Assembly (NCBI GenBank): GCA_028868695.1
Contig: JAGWTZ010000005.1
Coordinates: 1 to 64,000 of the forward strand
From: Alphaproteobacteria bacterium
GTDB taxonomy: Bacteria > Pseudomonadota > Alphaproteobacteria > Rhizobiales > Aestuariivirgaceae
Direction of reading: 5' to 3'
Length of the DNA: 64,000 nucleotides
Shown here: positions 44,459 to 56,210 of the stretch, piece by piece
How the letters are laid out: every line of letters starts with the position of its first letter
Numbering within the stretch: the stretch's first letter is position 1
Made by a program: the position numbers and the translations under genes
Notes under the pieces: model-generated
Told to the model about the DNA's origin: nothing
What the model saw: only the letters and a program-made list of their open reading frames with translations
Database searches by the model: none

Positions 44459-45370
44459 TCACCCCCACAGCCTTGCCGCGCCCCGCACGCCGCTGTTGCC
44501 GCCCCATTTGGCCCTTGCGATCTTGGGCACGGCGGTGCCGCTGAAGGTAAAGGGCGCCACCAGCGGGGGCAAATCCTCGACCAGCTCTGTAAGGCTGGAG
44601 AGGCCGCCGCCCATCACGAAGATGTCGGGGTCCACGATATTGAGCATTTGCGCGCAGATGCGGGCAAAGCGGGCCTGCAGGCGCTGGATGGCGGCGATGC
44701 CCTTGGGATCGCCTGCCCGGGCGCGGGCGATGATTTCCGGCCCGCGCAAGTCTTCGCCAGTCACGCGCCTGAAATCACCCTCCAGCCCGGTGCCGGAGAC
44801 ATACATTTCGGCACAGCCCGCCTTGCCGCAGGGGCAAGGCACGGGCGGCCAATCCTGCGCTGTCATCCAGGGCAGGCTGGTGTGGCCGAATTCGGCGGCT
44901 TCGGCATGCGCGCCGCGGATGACCTTGCCATCCACCACCAGGCCACCGCCCAGCCCGGTGCCCAGCGTGAAGAAGGCCACCGTGCCGAAGCCCGCGCCCG
45001 CGCCATCCGCGGCCTCGGAAAGGGCAAAGCAGTTGGCATCATTCTCGATGCGGATGGGCTGGCCAATGGCTGCCTCAAGATCGCGCTGCAGGGGCTTGCC
45101 GTTGGAAGAGACAAAGGGCGAGTTGCGCCACAGGCCGGTTTCGGGCTGGCCGGAGCCTGGGGCACCCACGCCCACAGGGCCTGCGCCTGCATCCCTCACC
45201 AATGCAGCAACGGCGCGCACCATCTCATGATAGTCCTTGGGCGTGTCGAGGCGCTTTTCGAAGATGATGCGGTCGGCCGGGTCAAAAACGATGGCGTCAA
45301 TCTTGGTGCCGCCGATGTCGATGCCGATGCGGCGCGAAGCCTTGGCGTCAGCTGCGGGCATAGGCATCGT
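44459..45370 (-). CDS. ROK family sugar kinase (fructokinase-like)
   Basis: A kinase of about 303 residues that phosphorylates a hexose. RIGIDIGGTKIDAIVFD is the ATP-binding start, GVGAPGSGQPETGLWRNSP and NDANCFALSEA follow, and the zinc-binding segment GHTSLP plus CPCGKAGCAEMYVSGTGLEG is complete. The C-terminus GGNSGVRGAARLWG resembles that of E. coli Mak (manno-fructokinase), so fructose or mannose is the likely substrate. Starts at 45388, 45370, 45364 and 45358 are all possible; each overlaps the upstream cupin gene, whose stop is at 45348. Its last 51 bases occur twice more downstream. Confidence 0.82.
   Translation of the reverse strand, partial: TMPMPAADAKASRRIGIDIGGTKIDAIVFDPADRIIFEKRLDTPKDYHEMVRAVAALVRDAGAGPVGVGAPGSGQPETGLWRNSPFVSSNGKPLQRDLEAAIGQPIRIENDANCFALSEAADGAGAGFGTVAFFTLGTGLGGGLVVDGKVIRGAHAEAAEFGHTSLPWMTAQDWPPVPCPCGKAGCAEMYVSGTGLEGDFRRVTGEDLRGPEIIARARAGDPKGIAAIQRLQARFARICAQMLNIVDPDIFVMGGGLSSLTELVEDLPPLVAPFTFSGTAVPKIARAKWGGNSGVRGAARLWG
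44462..44512 (-). repeat. Original copy of the fructokinase gene tail (copy A)
   Basis: The coding end of the ROK kinase, repeated at 43677-43727 and 43429-43479. Confidence 0.87.
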
Positions 45371-45695
45371 CATAGCGGATGATGTCATCCTCGCCGAGGT
45401 AATCACCGAATTGCACTTCGATCACCGTCACCTCGCCCTTGTGCAGGTTCTCGAGGCGGTGCCTGGCATGGAGCGGAATGTCGATGGACTGGCTGCGCGT
45501 CAGGGCCACCACCTTGTCATCCACCGTCACCGTGGCGGTGCCTTCGACAACCGTCCAGTGTTCATGGCGGTGCAGGTGGCTTTGCAGGGACAGGCGCCCC
45601 CCTTCCTTCACCACAATGCGCTTGACCTTGAAGCCAGGCTGCTCCTCAATCACGTGGAAGGAGCCCCAGGGGCGGTTTTCACTGTAAAGCGGCAC
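45348..45695 (-). CDS. Cupin, mannose-6-phosphate isomerase type II-like
   Basis: A 115-residue single-domain cupin like the C-terminal isomerase domain of ManC/AlgA (type II mannose-6-phosphate isomerase). [40 protein letters not shown] (metal-binding His and Glu) and [14 protein letters not shown] are the recognisable parts. It overlaps the ROK kinase downstream, consistent with entry of mannose into fructose-6-phosphate metabolism; that link is inference. The ATG at 45695 begins the conserved region. Confidence 0.85.
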   Translation of the reverse strand: MPLYSENRPWGSFHVIEEQPGFKVKRIVVKEGGRLSLQSHLHRHEHWTVVEGTATVTVDDKVVALTRSQSIDIPLHARHRLENLHKGEVTVIEVQFGDYLGEDDIIRYDDAYARS

Positions 45696-45732
45696 TCTCT
45701 ATATCCTGGTTCTCATGGGCCGGAATCGGCGG

Positions 45733-45761
45733 TTGACGGGGCTGATTTGCCTTACTATAAG
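45733..45761 (+). promoter_or_regulatory. Sigma70-type promoter of rpsT
   Basis: TTGACG (45733-45738), 17 bases, TATAAG (45756-45761). The resulting leader of about 100 bases before the rpsT ATG would leave room for S20 autoregulation. A GANTC site (GAATC) lies at 45723-45727. Confidence 0.65.
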
Positions 45762-45867
45762 CCCGCCATTCAAAGGCTGTGAAGGGTTTCGTGGGCATAA
45801 GCCCCTGGGGCCGCCCCGGCCCGGATTTCAAACAGACAACCGTTTCAAGGAATTACACGGAACACCC

Positions 45868-46134
45868 ATGGCCAATACCTCTTCCGCCAAGAAAGCCACC
45901 CGCGTTTCGGCCCGCCGCGCCGTTGTGAACAAGAACCGCATCAGCAAGGTGCGCACCTCCGTGCGCAAGGTTGAAGAAGCCATCTCCGGCGGCAAGAAGG
46001 CTGATGCCGAAGGCGCCCTGAAGGCCGCCACCACCGAACTGATGCGCGGCGCCAACAAGGGCGTGATGCACAAGAACGCCGCCTCGCGCAAGGTTTCGCG
46101 CCTGACGCTGCGTGTGCGCGGGATGAAGGGCTAA
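45868..46134 (+). CDS. rpsT: 30S ribosomal protein S20
   Basis: An 88-residue, strongly basic protein binding 16S rRNA in the small subunit. [20 protein letters not shown] and [19 protein letters not shown] are typical, and the C-terminal [16 protein letters not shown] is conserved. The ATG at 45868 is chosen by family length. It is followed by an intrinsic terminator and then by dnaA, an order common in alphaproteobacteria. Confidence 0.96.
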   Translation: MANTSSAKKATRVSARRAVVNKNRISKVRTSVRKVEEAISGGKKADAEGALKAATTELMRGANKGVMHKNAASRKVSRLTLRVRGMKG

Positions 46135-46189
46135 GCCCAGCCCGCCTGGGGCGCGCCTTGGCGCCCGAAAAATCAAGAGATTCAAGTTC

Positions 46190-46225
46190 AACGCCGTGAA
46201 GCCCGCTTCGCGGCGTTAATTTTTT
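46190..46225 (+). terminator. Intrinsic terminator of rpsT
   Basis: AACGCCG-TGAAGC and GCTTC-GCGGCGTT form a stem with one bulged position, followed by aattttttg. It stops transcription before the dnaA leader. Confidence 0.85.
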
Positions 46226-46786
46226 GCTCCGGGCACGGACTTAAGCTGGCAGAAAAAATGTTTTAAAATCAGTGCTTTGGCAAAAAGGCCGGATGAACTG
46301 TAACAAAAACTTTAAGAATTGATGAAAGCGAATGGGCCATTGCAGAGGCCAAAGCCGCCGCCCCGCCGCCTGCGCTGCTTCCTGGGGCCTAAAATCTGCA
46401 ATTAGAATCAAATCTTTAGAAAGCCATTCCCAAAGCGGGACGCGGCTTCATGCAAAGCTTCATCTTCCGTGTACGGACCTTCCTCTGAATCCTGTTGCGC
46501 GGGTGCGGGCTGCTTGACTAGCGTTTTTTTGAAGTTGACGGGCGGGAGGCAAAACCACCCCAAGATCAACGTGAAGTTCAGGGCCGGGGCCAAAAGCTCC
46601 GGAGAGGCAAAGTGCGTAAGGCGGAACAGGGCGGCCCCGGTCAGGGCTGTTTTTGGGGAATAGTCATGAATATGGACGCGGATTTTTAGTCTGTAGCTTG
46701 TGTCGGGGCGGCGTGCCCCATTTTCAGAAATGATGACAAATGCCCGAGCAGGCCACAAGGCCAGCGCCGGACAGCTATGGATTGGG
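46226..46786. other. dnaA upstream region, AT-rich in its first third
   Basis: The first 180 bases are unusually AT-rich for this window (aaaaaatgttttaaaatc; gtaacaaaaactttaagaat). GANTC sites lie at 46405-46409 and 46487-46491. I see no match to the DnaA box TTATNCACA on either strand, so I do not call a replication origin here. The dnaA promoter probably lies in this stretch but cannot be placed with confidence. Confidence 0.5.
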
Positions 46787-48229
46787 ATGATGAAACAGGT
46801 TGCATTGAAAATTGAAGCGGCAGAGGGAGGCCTTGATCTCAAGGGCAAATGGCAGCGCATTGCCGCGCGGCTGAAGGCCGAGCTGGGCGACGACCTCTAT
46901 AACAGCTGGTTTGCGCGCATGGAGGCCGAAGACCTGGCGCAGGGCCACTTGACGGTTTCCGTTCCCACCCGTTTCCTCAAGAGCTGGATTGAGAACCATT
47001 ACGTCACCAAGCTACGCAAGATCGCCGAGGGTGAATTTGCCGGCCTCAAGGGCGTTGCCGTGCGCGTGCGCCAGCAGGGCGAGGCGGTGCGCGCAGTGGC
47101 CACCGAGGCCGCGCGCCCGGCGCCAGCCGAGCGTGACGGTGCCACCGCCGCGCAAATCCATTCGCTGCTGACCGCCGACCGCGGCGGGGCGGGCGATGAG
47201 AGCCAGAGCTTTGACAGCTTCGTTGTGGGCACCTCCAACCAATTGGCGCATGCCGCCGTAATGCGCGTGGCGGGTGCGGCCTCGGGCCAGAACCTCAGCT
47301 TCAACCCGCTTTACATCCATTCCGCCGCAGGCCTGGGCAAGACGCATCTGCTCAACGCGCTGGCCAAGCGCATCCGCGACACGCAAGGCGGCCGCAAGGT
47401 GCTGATGCTTACGGCAGAGCGCTTCATGTATGGCTTCATTCACGCCATCCGCAGCCGCGACACGCTGGCCTTCAAGGACCAGTTCCAGAACATTGACGTG
47501 CTGCTGATCGACGATTTCCAGTTCCTGCAGGGCAAGGCCATGCAGCAGGAATTCTGCCACGCCTTCAATTCGCTGGTGGATGCCAAGCGCCAGGTGGTGG
47601 TGGCGGCGGATGTGCCGCCGGCCCAGCTTGACACCATCGACCAGCGCATGCGCTCGCGCCTGATGGGCGGGCTGGTGGTGGACATTGAAACGCCGGACCT
47701 GATCCAGCGCCGCAAGATTCTCGACAACAAGCACTTGGTGATGCTGCACAATGATCCGGCTGCGGCCATCGCCCCGGAAATCCTCGACCTGATCGCCGAG
47801 CGCATCACCGGCGGCGGGCGTGAGCTGGAAGGGGCGCTGAACAAGATCGCCGCCTATCAGCAGTTCAACAAGTCTGCCATCACGGTGGACCTTGCCTCAA
47901 TGGTGCTGCGCGATGCCGCCGGCGCCAGCGACACGGGCCGCATCAAGATCGAAGACATTCTCAAGGTGGTCAGCCGCCACTTCAATGTCGGGCGCAATGA
48001 CCTGCTGTCAGCCCGGCGCGCCCGCGAGGTGGTGATGCCGCGCCAGATCGGCATGTATCTGGCCAAGAAACTCACCGCCCGCTCGCTGCCGGAAATCGGC
48101 CGCCGCTTCGGGGGCCGCGACCATTCCACCGTTCTGCACGCCGTGCGCAAGATCGACGAGCAGATGAAAGGCGACGAAAAACTGGCCCGCGAACTGGCCT
48201 TGTTGATAAGGCTGGTGGAACAGCAATAG
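46787..48229 (+). CDS. dnaA: Chromosomal replication initiator DnaA
   Basis: Binds DnaA boxes and melts oriC to start replication. About 480 residues from the ATG pair at 46787/46790. Domain I is [20 protein letters not shown]. The AAA+ domain has Walker [20 protein letters not shown] and Walker [13 protein letters not shown], and the sensor II region [13 protein letters not shown]. The DNA-binding domain IV has [20 protein letters not shown] and [15 protein letters not shown]. An in-frame ATG at 46730 and the frame start at 46700 are less likely because they precede the conserved domain. It heads dnaA-dnaN-recF-gyrB. Confidence 0.95.
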   Translation: MMKQVALKIEAAEGGLDLKGKWQRIAARLKAELGDDLYNSWFARMEAEDLAQGHLTVSVPTRFLKSWIENHYVTKLRKIAEGEFAGLKGVAVRVRQQGEAVRAVATEAARPAPAERDGATAAQIHSLLTADRGGAGDESQSFDSFVVGTSNQLAHAAVMRVAGAASGQNLSFNPLYIHSAAGLGKTHLLNALAKRIRDTQGGRKVLMLTAERFMYGFIHAIRSRDTLAFKDQFQNIDVLLIDDFQFLQGKAMQQEFCHAFNSLVDAKRQVVVAADVPPAQLDTIDQRMRSRLMGGLVVDIETPDLIQRRKILDNKHLVMLHNDPAAAIAPEILDLIAERITGGGRELEGALNKIAAYQQFNKSAITVDLASMVLRDAAGASDTGRIKIEDILKVVSRHFNVGRNDLLSARRAREVVMPRQIGMYLAKKLTARSLPEIGRRFGGRDHSTVLHAVRKIDEQMKGDEKLARELALLIRLVEQQ

Positions 48230-48287
48230 GCGTTGAAATCCGCGGATTTTTTCGCCATTGTCGCCCCCTCTCAGGGGATAAGGGACT

Positions 48288-49397
48288 ATGCGCGTCACAC
48301 TTGAAAAATCCGGCTTCTTGAAAGCGCTCAACCATGTGCAAAGCGTGGTGGAGCGGCGCAACACCATCCCCATCCTGTCCAATGTCATGGTGCAGGCCAA
48401 GGCCGGGGAAGTGAAGCTGACGGCCACAGACCTCGACATCGAAATCGTTGAATCGGTTCCTGCCGAGGTGGCGCAGGAAGGTGCTGCCACCGTGCCCGCC
48501 CACATGCTCTACGACATCGTGCGCAAGCTGCCGGATGGCGCGCAGCTGGAACTGAACCAGGCGGGAGACAAGGGCCGCATATCGATCATCGCCGGGCGCT
48601 CGCGCTTTGCGCTGCAGGCCCTGCCGCCGGAGGATTTCCCCGATCTCTCGTCGGGCGAGTTCGGCAACACCTTCGCGCTGGGTGCAGAAGCCCTGCGTTT
48701 CCTCATTGAGCGCACGCGCTTTGCCATCTCCACGGAAGAGACGCGCTATTATCTCAACGGCATCTATTTCCATGAGGTGGGCGGCAAAACCCTGCGCGCC
48801 GTGGCCACCGACGGCCACCGCCTGGCGCAGAGCCAGATGGAGCTTCCTGCCGGTGCGGCGGGCATGCCCGGCATCATCGTGCCGCGCAAGACGGTGCTGG
48901 AGCTGGTGAAACTCCTGGAAGGCGAGGACGGCGAGGTTGAAGTGGCCATCTCCTCCTCCAAGATCAGGCTTTCCTTCGGGCGGCTGGTGCTCACCTCAAA
49001 GCTCATCGACGGCACTTTCCCGGATTATGAGCGGGTGATCCCGCGCGGCAATGACAAGGTGCTGGAGGCCGACACCAGACAGTTCGCCGAGGCGGTGGAC
49101 CGCGTCTCGACCATCTCCTTCGAAAAGAGCCGCGCGGTGAAGCTGTCGCTCAGCCAGGGCAAGCTTGCCATGGTGGTGAACAACCCGGATTCCGGCTCGG
49201 CCGAGGAAGAAATTGCCGTGGGCTATGAGCGCGAGCCGATCGAGATCGGCTTCAACTCGCGCTATCTTCTCGACGTGGCCGCGCAGGTGAAGGCCGAAAC
49301 CATGCGTTTCGAATTCAATGACGCCGGCTCCCCCACCGTGATCCGCGACCCGAAGGACGAACAATCGCTCTATGTGCTGATGCCGATGCGGGTGTGA
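48288..49397 (+). CDS. dnaN: DNA polymerase III sliding clamp (beta)
   Basis: Forms the dimeric ring that tethers polymerase III to DNA. 369 residues, standard length with three similar domains. MRVTLEKSGFLKALNHVQSV and VERRNTIPILSNVMVQA open it; ERTRFAISTEETRYYLNGIY is the second-domain signature and the protein ends QSLYVLMPMRV as in most bacteria. An AGGGGATAAGGG tract precedes the ATG. A DUF559 gene, not normally part of this cluster, follows eight bases after the stop. Confidence 0.96.
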   Translation: MRVTLEKSGFLKALNHVQSVVERRNTIPILSNVMVQAKAGEVKLTATDLDIEIVESVPAEVAQEGAATVPAHMLYDIVRKLPDGAQLELNQAGDKGRISIIAGRSRFALQALPPEDFPDLSSGEFGNTFALGAEALRFLIERTRFAISTEETRYYLNGIYFHEVGGKTLRAVATDGHRLAQSQMELPAGAAGMPGIIVPRKTVLELVKLLEGEDGEVEVAISSSKIRLSFGRLVLTSKLIDGTFPDYERVIPRGNDKVLEADTRQFAEAVDRVSTISFEKSRAVKLSLSQGKLAMVVNNPDSGSAEEEIAVGYEREPIEIGFNSRYLLDVAAQVKAETMRFEFNDAGSPTVIRDPKDEQSLYVLMPMRV

Positions 49398-49404
49398 GGG
49401 GCGC

Positions 49405-49767
49405 TTGAAGCGCATCTACACGCGATCAAAATCACTGAAGCGGGCGCGGGATTTGCGCCACGCACAAACCGAGGCCGAAAAGCGGCTTTGGGGCTATCTG
49501 CGGGACAGCCGCCTGCAAGGATGGAAATTTCGAAGGCAAGTTCCGATTGGCCCGTTCTTTGTGGATTTCCTGTGTGAAGAGGCCAAGCTGGCCGTTGAAG
49601 TCGATGGCGCCACCCATGGAAGCGCCGATGAAGCGAGCTACGATGAGAGGCGAACCCAATATCTGCAATCAGCGGGTTTTGAAGTGTTCCGCTGCAACAA
49701 TATGGACGTTTTTGAAAATCTGAATGGTGTGCTGGACGGACTCTTGCTCAAACTCCGCGGGCATTGA
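49405..49767 (+). CDS. DUF559 endonuclease-like protein between dnaN and recF
   Basis: A 120-residue protein of the DUF559 family (restriction-endonuclease-like fold). RARDLRHAQTEAEKRLWGYL, WKFRRQVPIGPFFVDFLCEE and VEVDGATHGSADE give the expected layout with D and E-x-D acids, then RTQYLQSAGFEVFRCNN. It starts with TTG, spaced after TGAGGGG at the dnaN stop, so translation may be coupled to dnaN. Its similarity to the DUF559 protein at 31.0 kb is at family level only. A palindromic repeat follows at once. Confidence 0.82.
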   Translation: MKRIYTRSKSLKRARDLRHAQTEAEKRLWGYLRDSRLQGWKFRRQVPIGPFFVDFLCEEAKLAVEVDGATHGSADEASYDERRTQYLQSAGFEVFRCNNMDVFENLNGVLDGLLLKLRGH

Positions 49768-49770
49768 CCT

Positions 49771-49927
49771 GCCCTTCCCCCCTCGGGGGAAGGTGCCCGG
49801 AGGGCGGATGAGGGCCGATGCGGAGCATCGGTCTTTGCATCAGCGTGTTTTGAGCCAAAGACCGCAGGCAAGCGCCTGCGGCCCTCATCCGCCCCTTCGG
49901 GGCACCTTCTCCCCAAGGGAGAAGGGC
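49771..49927. repeat. Palindromic repeat between DUF559 and recF
   Basis: Left arm cccttcccccctcgggggaa and the segment gcccggagggcggatgaggg are inverted in ccctcatccgccccttcggg and caccttctccccaagggaga on the right. Its last bases supply AAGGGAGAAGGG ahead of the recF ATG. Confidence 0.82.
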
Positions 49928-49929
49928 AG

Positions 49930-53470
<3,541 letters not shown>

Positions 53471-53474
53471 GGCC

Positions 53475-53610
53475 CAGCGGCCCCTCACCCGCGCCTCCGG
53501 CGATCCCTCTCCCCTGAAGGGGAGAGGGGCAGATGCGGTCTTTCCTGCTCTTCTCCCCTTCAGGGGAGAAGGTGCCGCAAGCGCAGCGGCGCGGCGGATG
53601 AGGGGCCGCC
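53475..53610. repeat. Palindromic repeat, GGCCCCTCACCC family
   Basis: Starts agcggcccctcacccgcgcc and ends gcggatgaggggccgc, with hairpins ctctcccctgaaggggagag and cttctccccttcaggggaga inside. It spans the gyrB-to-transporter gap and runs up to the GTG start of the next gene. Confidence 0.82.
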
Positions 53611-53611
53611 T

Positions 53612-54448
53612 GTGACTCCCCTGCTCTTTGCCCTCGTCATCCTTGCGGCTTTCCTGCATGCGTCGTGGAACCTGCTGGTCAAGATCACCGATGACCGGGT
53701 TCTGGCCATGTATCTGCTGCAAACGCTGATGGGCGTGATGGGGCTGGCCATGCTGCTGGTCTTTCCCTTCCCGAAGGCCGCGGCGGTTCCCTTTGCCATC
53801 ACCTCGGGGCTGTTGCACACCAGCTATAACCTGTTCCTCGCCCGCAGTTACCGGCATGGTGATTTGAGCGTGGTTTACCCCGTGGCGCGGGGCACGGCCC
53901 CCCTGCTCACCCTCATTGCAACACATCTGTTCACCGCCGATGTGATTTCGACCCAGGCGACACTCGGCGTGGTGGTGCTGATCATCGGCATCTGGCTGAT
54001 CGCACTGTCCAGCAACATCTGGAAGCAAGACCGGCTCACCTTCATCTACGCCCTCATCACCTCCTGCTTCATCGGCGCCTATACGGTTGTCGATGGGCTT
54101 GGCGGCCGCGCCTCGGGCAATGCATCGGGCTATACGGGCCTGGTGTTTGTGCTCGACGCCCTGGGCATGGTGCTGGCGGGGGCTTACCTGCGTGGCTGGC
54201 CGATCTTTGCCGCTGCTGCGCGGATCTGGAAGCGCGGCATTGCCGGGGCGGTGATGTCGGGCAGTGCCTATTGGATCGTCATCTGGGCCATGGCGCAGGC
54301 GCCCATTGCCGCCGTGGCAGCGCTGCGCGAAACCAGCATTCTTTTTGCGCTGGTGTTTTCACACCGCGTGCTGAATGAGCAGATGGGCTGGCGGCGGCTC
54401 GCGGGCGTCATCTGCGTTGTGGCCGGCGCCATGGCTTTGCGGGGGTAA
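53612..54448 (+). CDS. EamA/DMT family transporter
   Basis: A 278-residue membrane protein of the drug/metabolite transporter superfamily with ten predicted spans in two EamA halves. LVILAAFLHASWNLLVKIT and RSYRHGDLSVVYPVARGTAP are typical of the first half; MAQAPIAAVAALRETSILFA and GWRRLAGVICVVAGAMAL of the second. The substrate is unknown. The start is GTG 53612; the GATGAGGGG at the end of the palindromic repeat is the only ribosome-site candidate. Confidence 0.85.
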   Translation: MTPLLFALVILAAFLHASWNLLVKITDDRVLAMYLLQTLMGVMGLAMLLVFPFPKAAAVPFAITSGLLHTSYNLFLARSYRHGDLSVVYPVARGTAPLLTLIATHLFTADVISTQATLGVVVLIIGIWLIALSSNIWKQDRLTFIYALITSCFIGAYTVVDGLGGRASGNASGYTGLVFVLDALGMVLAGAYLRGWPIFAAAARIWKRGIAGAVMSGSAYWIVIWAMAQAPIAAVAALRETSILFALVFSHRVLNEQMGWRRLAGVICVVAGAMALRG

Positions 54449-54462
54449 AACCTTTTCAGAAC

Positions 54463-54555
54463 CGTCATGGCCCGCTTCAGGCGGGCCACCCATAAGCTGC
54501 CGCGACACAAACCCGACGGCGCAAATGGGTCGCCCGCTTAAAGCGGGCGATGACG
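54463..54555. repeat. Palindromic repeat, CGTCATGGCCCGC type
   Basis: cgtcatggcccgcttcaggc at the left and gcttaaagcgggcgatgacg at the right are inverted copies. It belongs to the same family as 36207-36280 and may terminate the transporter transcript. Confidence 0.8.
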
Positions 54556-54613
54556 AATGAAGGGGATCGAACATCCGGTTGAGCACGATTCCTTCCCTTC
54601 CACCCCACAATGC

Positions 54614-54633
54614 TGTATTCTATTTATCATACA
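54614..54633. promoter_or_regulatory. Possible operator upstream of the aldehyde dehydrogenase
   Basis: TGTAT, ten AT-rich bases, ATACA forms an inverted repeat 20 bases before the ATG. It resembles sites used by GntR/FadR-type regulators of sugar-acid catabolism, but no such regulator lies in the window. Confidence 0.35.
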
Positions 54634-54653
54634 ATTCAATCGGAGCACTGAAA

Positions 54654-56090
54654 ATGGCTGCAAAGCAAAACTTCATCGCGGGCGCATGGGTGGATGGTTC
54701 GGGTGTCACCGTGGACATCAACCCCTCGGATGTGTCCGACGTGGTAGGCGAATTCACGCAAGCCAACAAGGCGCAGACCGATGAGGCCGTGGCCGCCGCC
54801 AAGGCTGCCAGCGCGGCCTGGGGCCTTTCCACGCCGCAGCAGCGCGCCGATGCGCTGGAGATGATCGGCACGGAGCTTCTGGCCCGCAAGGACGAGATTG
54901 GCCGCATTCTCTCGCGCGAGGAAGGCAAGCCCCTGGCCAATGGCATTGCCGAGACAATGCGCGCCGCGCAGATCTTCAAGTTCTTCGCGCAGGAAGCGCT
55001 GCGCATCGAAGGCACGCAACTGGCCTCGGTGCGCCCCAATGTCGATGTGACGATCACGAGGGAGCCTGCCGGCGTTGTCGGCCTCATCTGCCCGTGGAAT
55101 TTCCCCATCGCCATTCCGGCCTGGAAGATTGCCCCGGCGCTGGCCTATGGCAACACGGTGGTGTTCAAGCCTGCTGATCTCGTTCCCGCCACGGCCTGGG
55201 CACTTGCGGAAATCATTTCGCGCTCTGGCCTGCCCAAGGGTGTGTTCAACCTGGTCATGGGCCGCGGCAGCGTGGTGGGCCAGGCGATGCTCGACAACAA
55301 GGATGTGAATGCGCTGTCCTTCACCGGCTCGGTGCAGACGGGCGCGCGCATCGCCCAGGCCTGCGTGGCGCAGAACCGCAAGTTCCAGCTGGAAATGGGC
55401 GGCAAGAACCCGCTTGTGGTGCTGGATGACGCCAATCTCGATGCTGCCGTGGCGGGTGCTGTGGATGGCGCGTTCTTCCAGACGGGCCAGCGCTGCACGG
55501 CCTCTTCGCGCCTCATCGTCCATTCCAAGGTGCATGATGCCTTTGTGGAAAAGGCCGTCACCATGCTCAAGGGCCTGAAGGTTGATCACGCGCTGAAGGA
55601 GGGCACGCAGATCGGACCGGTGGTGGATGAAAGCCAGATGAAGCAGGATGAAGACTATATCCGCATCGCCCGCGAGGAAGGCGGCGAGCTGGCCTGGGGC
55701 GGCGAACGCCTGAACCGCGACACCAAGGGCTTCTATCTCTCGCCCGCGCTGTTCACCAACACCAAGAATGACATGCGCATCAACCGCGAGGAAGTGTTTG
55801 GCCCGGTGGCGTCTGTCATCAAGGTGGACAGCTACGACGAAGCCCTTGCCGTGGCCAATGACACAGCCTTTGGCCTGTCTTCCGGCATCTACACGCAGTC
55901 CCTCAAGGCCGCGAATGATTTCCGCCGCAAGAGCCAGGCCGGCATGGTGATGGTGAACCTGCCCACGGCGGGTGTGGATTATCATGTGCCGTTCGGCGGG
56001 CGGAAGGGCTCCAGCTTCGGCCCGCGCGAACAGGGGCGCTATGCCGCCGAGTTCTACACCACGGTGAAGACGGCCTATGTGAGCGCGTGA
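54654..56090 (+). CDS. Aldehyde dehydrogenase, alpha-ketoglutarate semialdehyde type
   Basis: A 478-residue NAD(P)-dependent aldehyde dehydrogenase. GVVGLICPWNFPIAIPAWKI, KPADLVPATAW and SFTGSVQTGARIAQ form the cofactor site, LEMGGKNPLVVLDD carries the catalytic Glu, and FFQTGQRCTASSRL the catalytic Cys. The protein most resembles enzymes that oxidise alpha-ketoglutarate semialdehyde from pentose or hydroxyproline breakdown; this precise substrate is inference. ATG 54654 is preceded by CGGAGCAC. It stands alone, without other pathway genes beside it. Confidence 0.87.
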   Translation: MAAKQNFIAGAWVDGSGVTVDINPSDVSDVVGEFTQANKAQTDEAVAAAKAASAAWGLSTPQQRADALEMIGTELLARKDEIGRILSREEGKPLANGIAETMRAAQIFKFFAQEALRIEGTQLASVRPNVDVTITREPAGVVGLICPWNFPIAIPAWKIAPALAYGNTVVFKPADLVPATAWALAEIISRSGLPKGVFNLVMGRGSVVGQAMLDNKDVNALSFTGSVQTGARIAQACVAQNRKFQLEMGGKNPLVVLDDANLDAAVAGAVDGAFFQTGQRCTASSRLIVHSKVHDAFVEKAVTMLKGLKVDHALKEGTQIGPVVDESQMKQDEDYIRIAREEGGELAWGGERLNRDTKGFYLSPALFTNTKNDMRINREEVFGPVASVIKVDSYDEALAVANDTAFGLSSGIYTQSLKAANDFRRKSQAGMVMVNLPTAGVDYHVPFGGRKGSSFGPREQGRYAAEFYTTVKTAYVSA

Positions 56091-56095
56091 TTTAT

Positions 56096-56203
56096 CCTCC
56101 CCCTTCACGGGGGAGGTGTCGGCGCAGCCGGCGGAGGGGGTTCGGTGCTCCGGCCCCCACCCGCCTTGCTTCGCAAGGCACCCTCCCCGCAGAGGGGGAG
56201 GGA
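56096..56203. repeat. Palindromic repeat, CCTCCCCC family
   Basis: cctcccccttcacgggggag, gtcggcgcagccggc and the inverted end ccctccccgcagagggggag form several hairpins. It separates the convergent aldehyde dehydrogenase and DMT transporter genes. Confidence 0.78.
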
Positions 56204-56210
56204 TGAAACC

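Noticed and set aside
46226..46430. AT-rich stretch before dnaA as replication origin
   Set aside because: No DnaA boxes are recognisable and alphaproteobacterial origins often lie elsewhere; composition alone is not enough.
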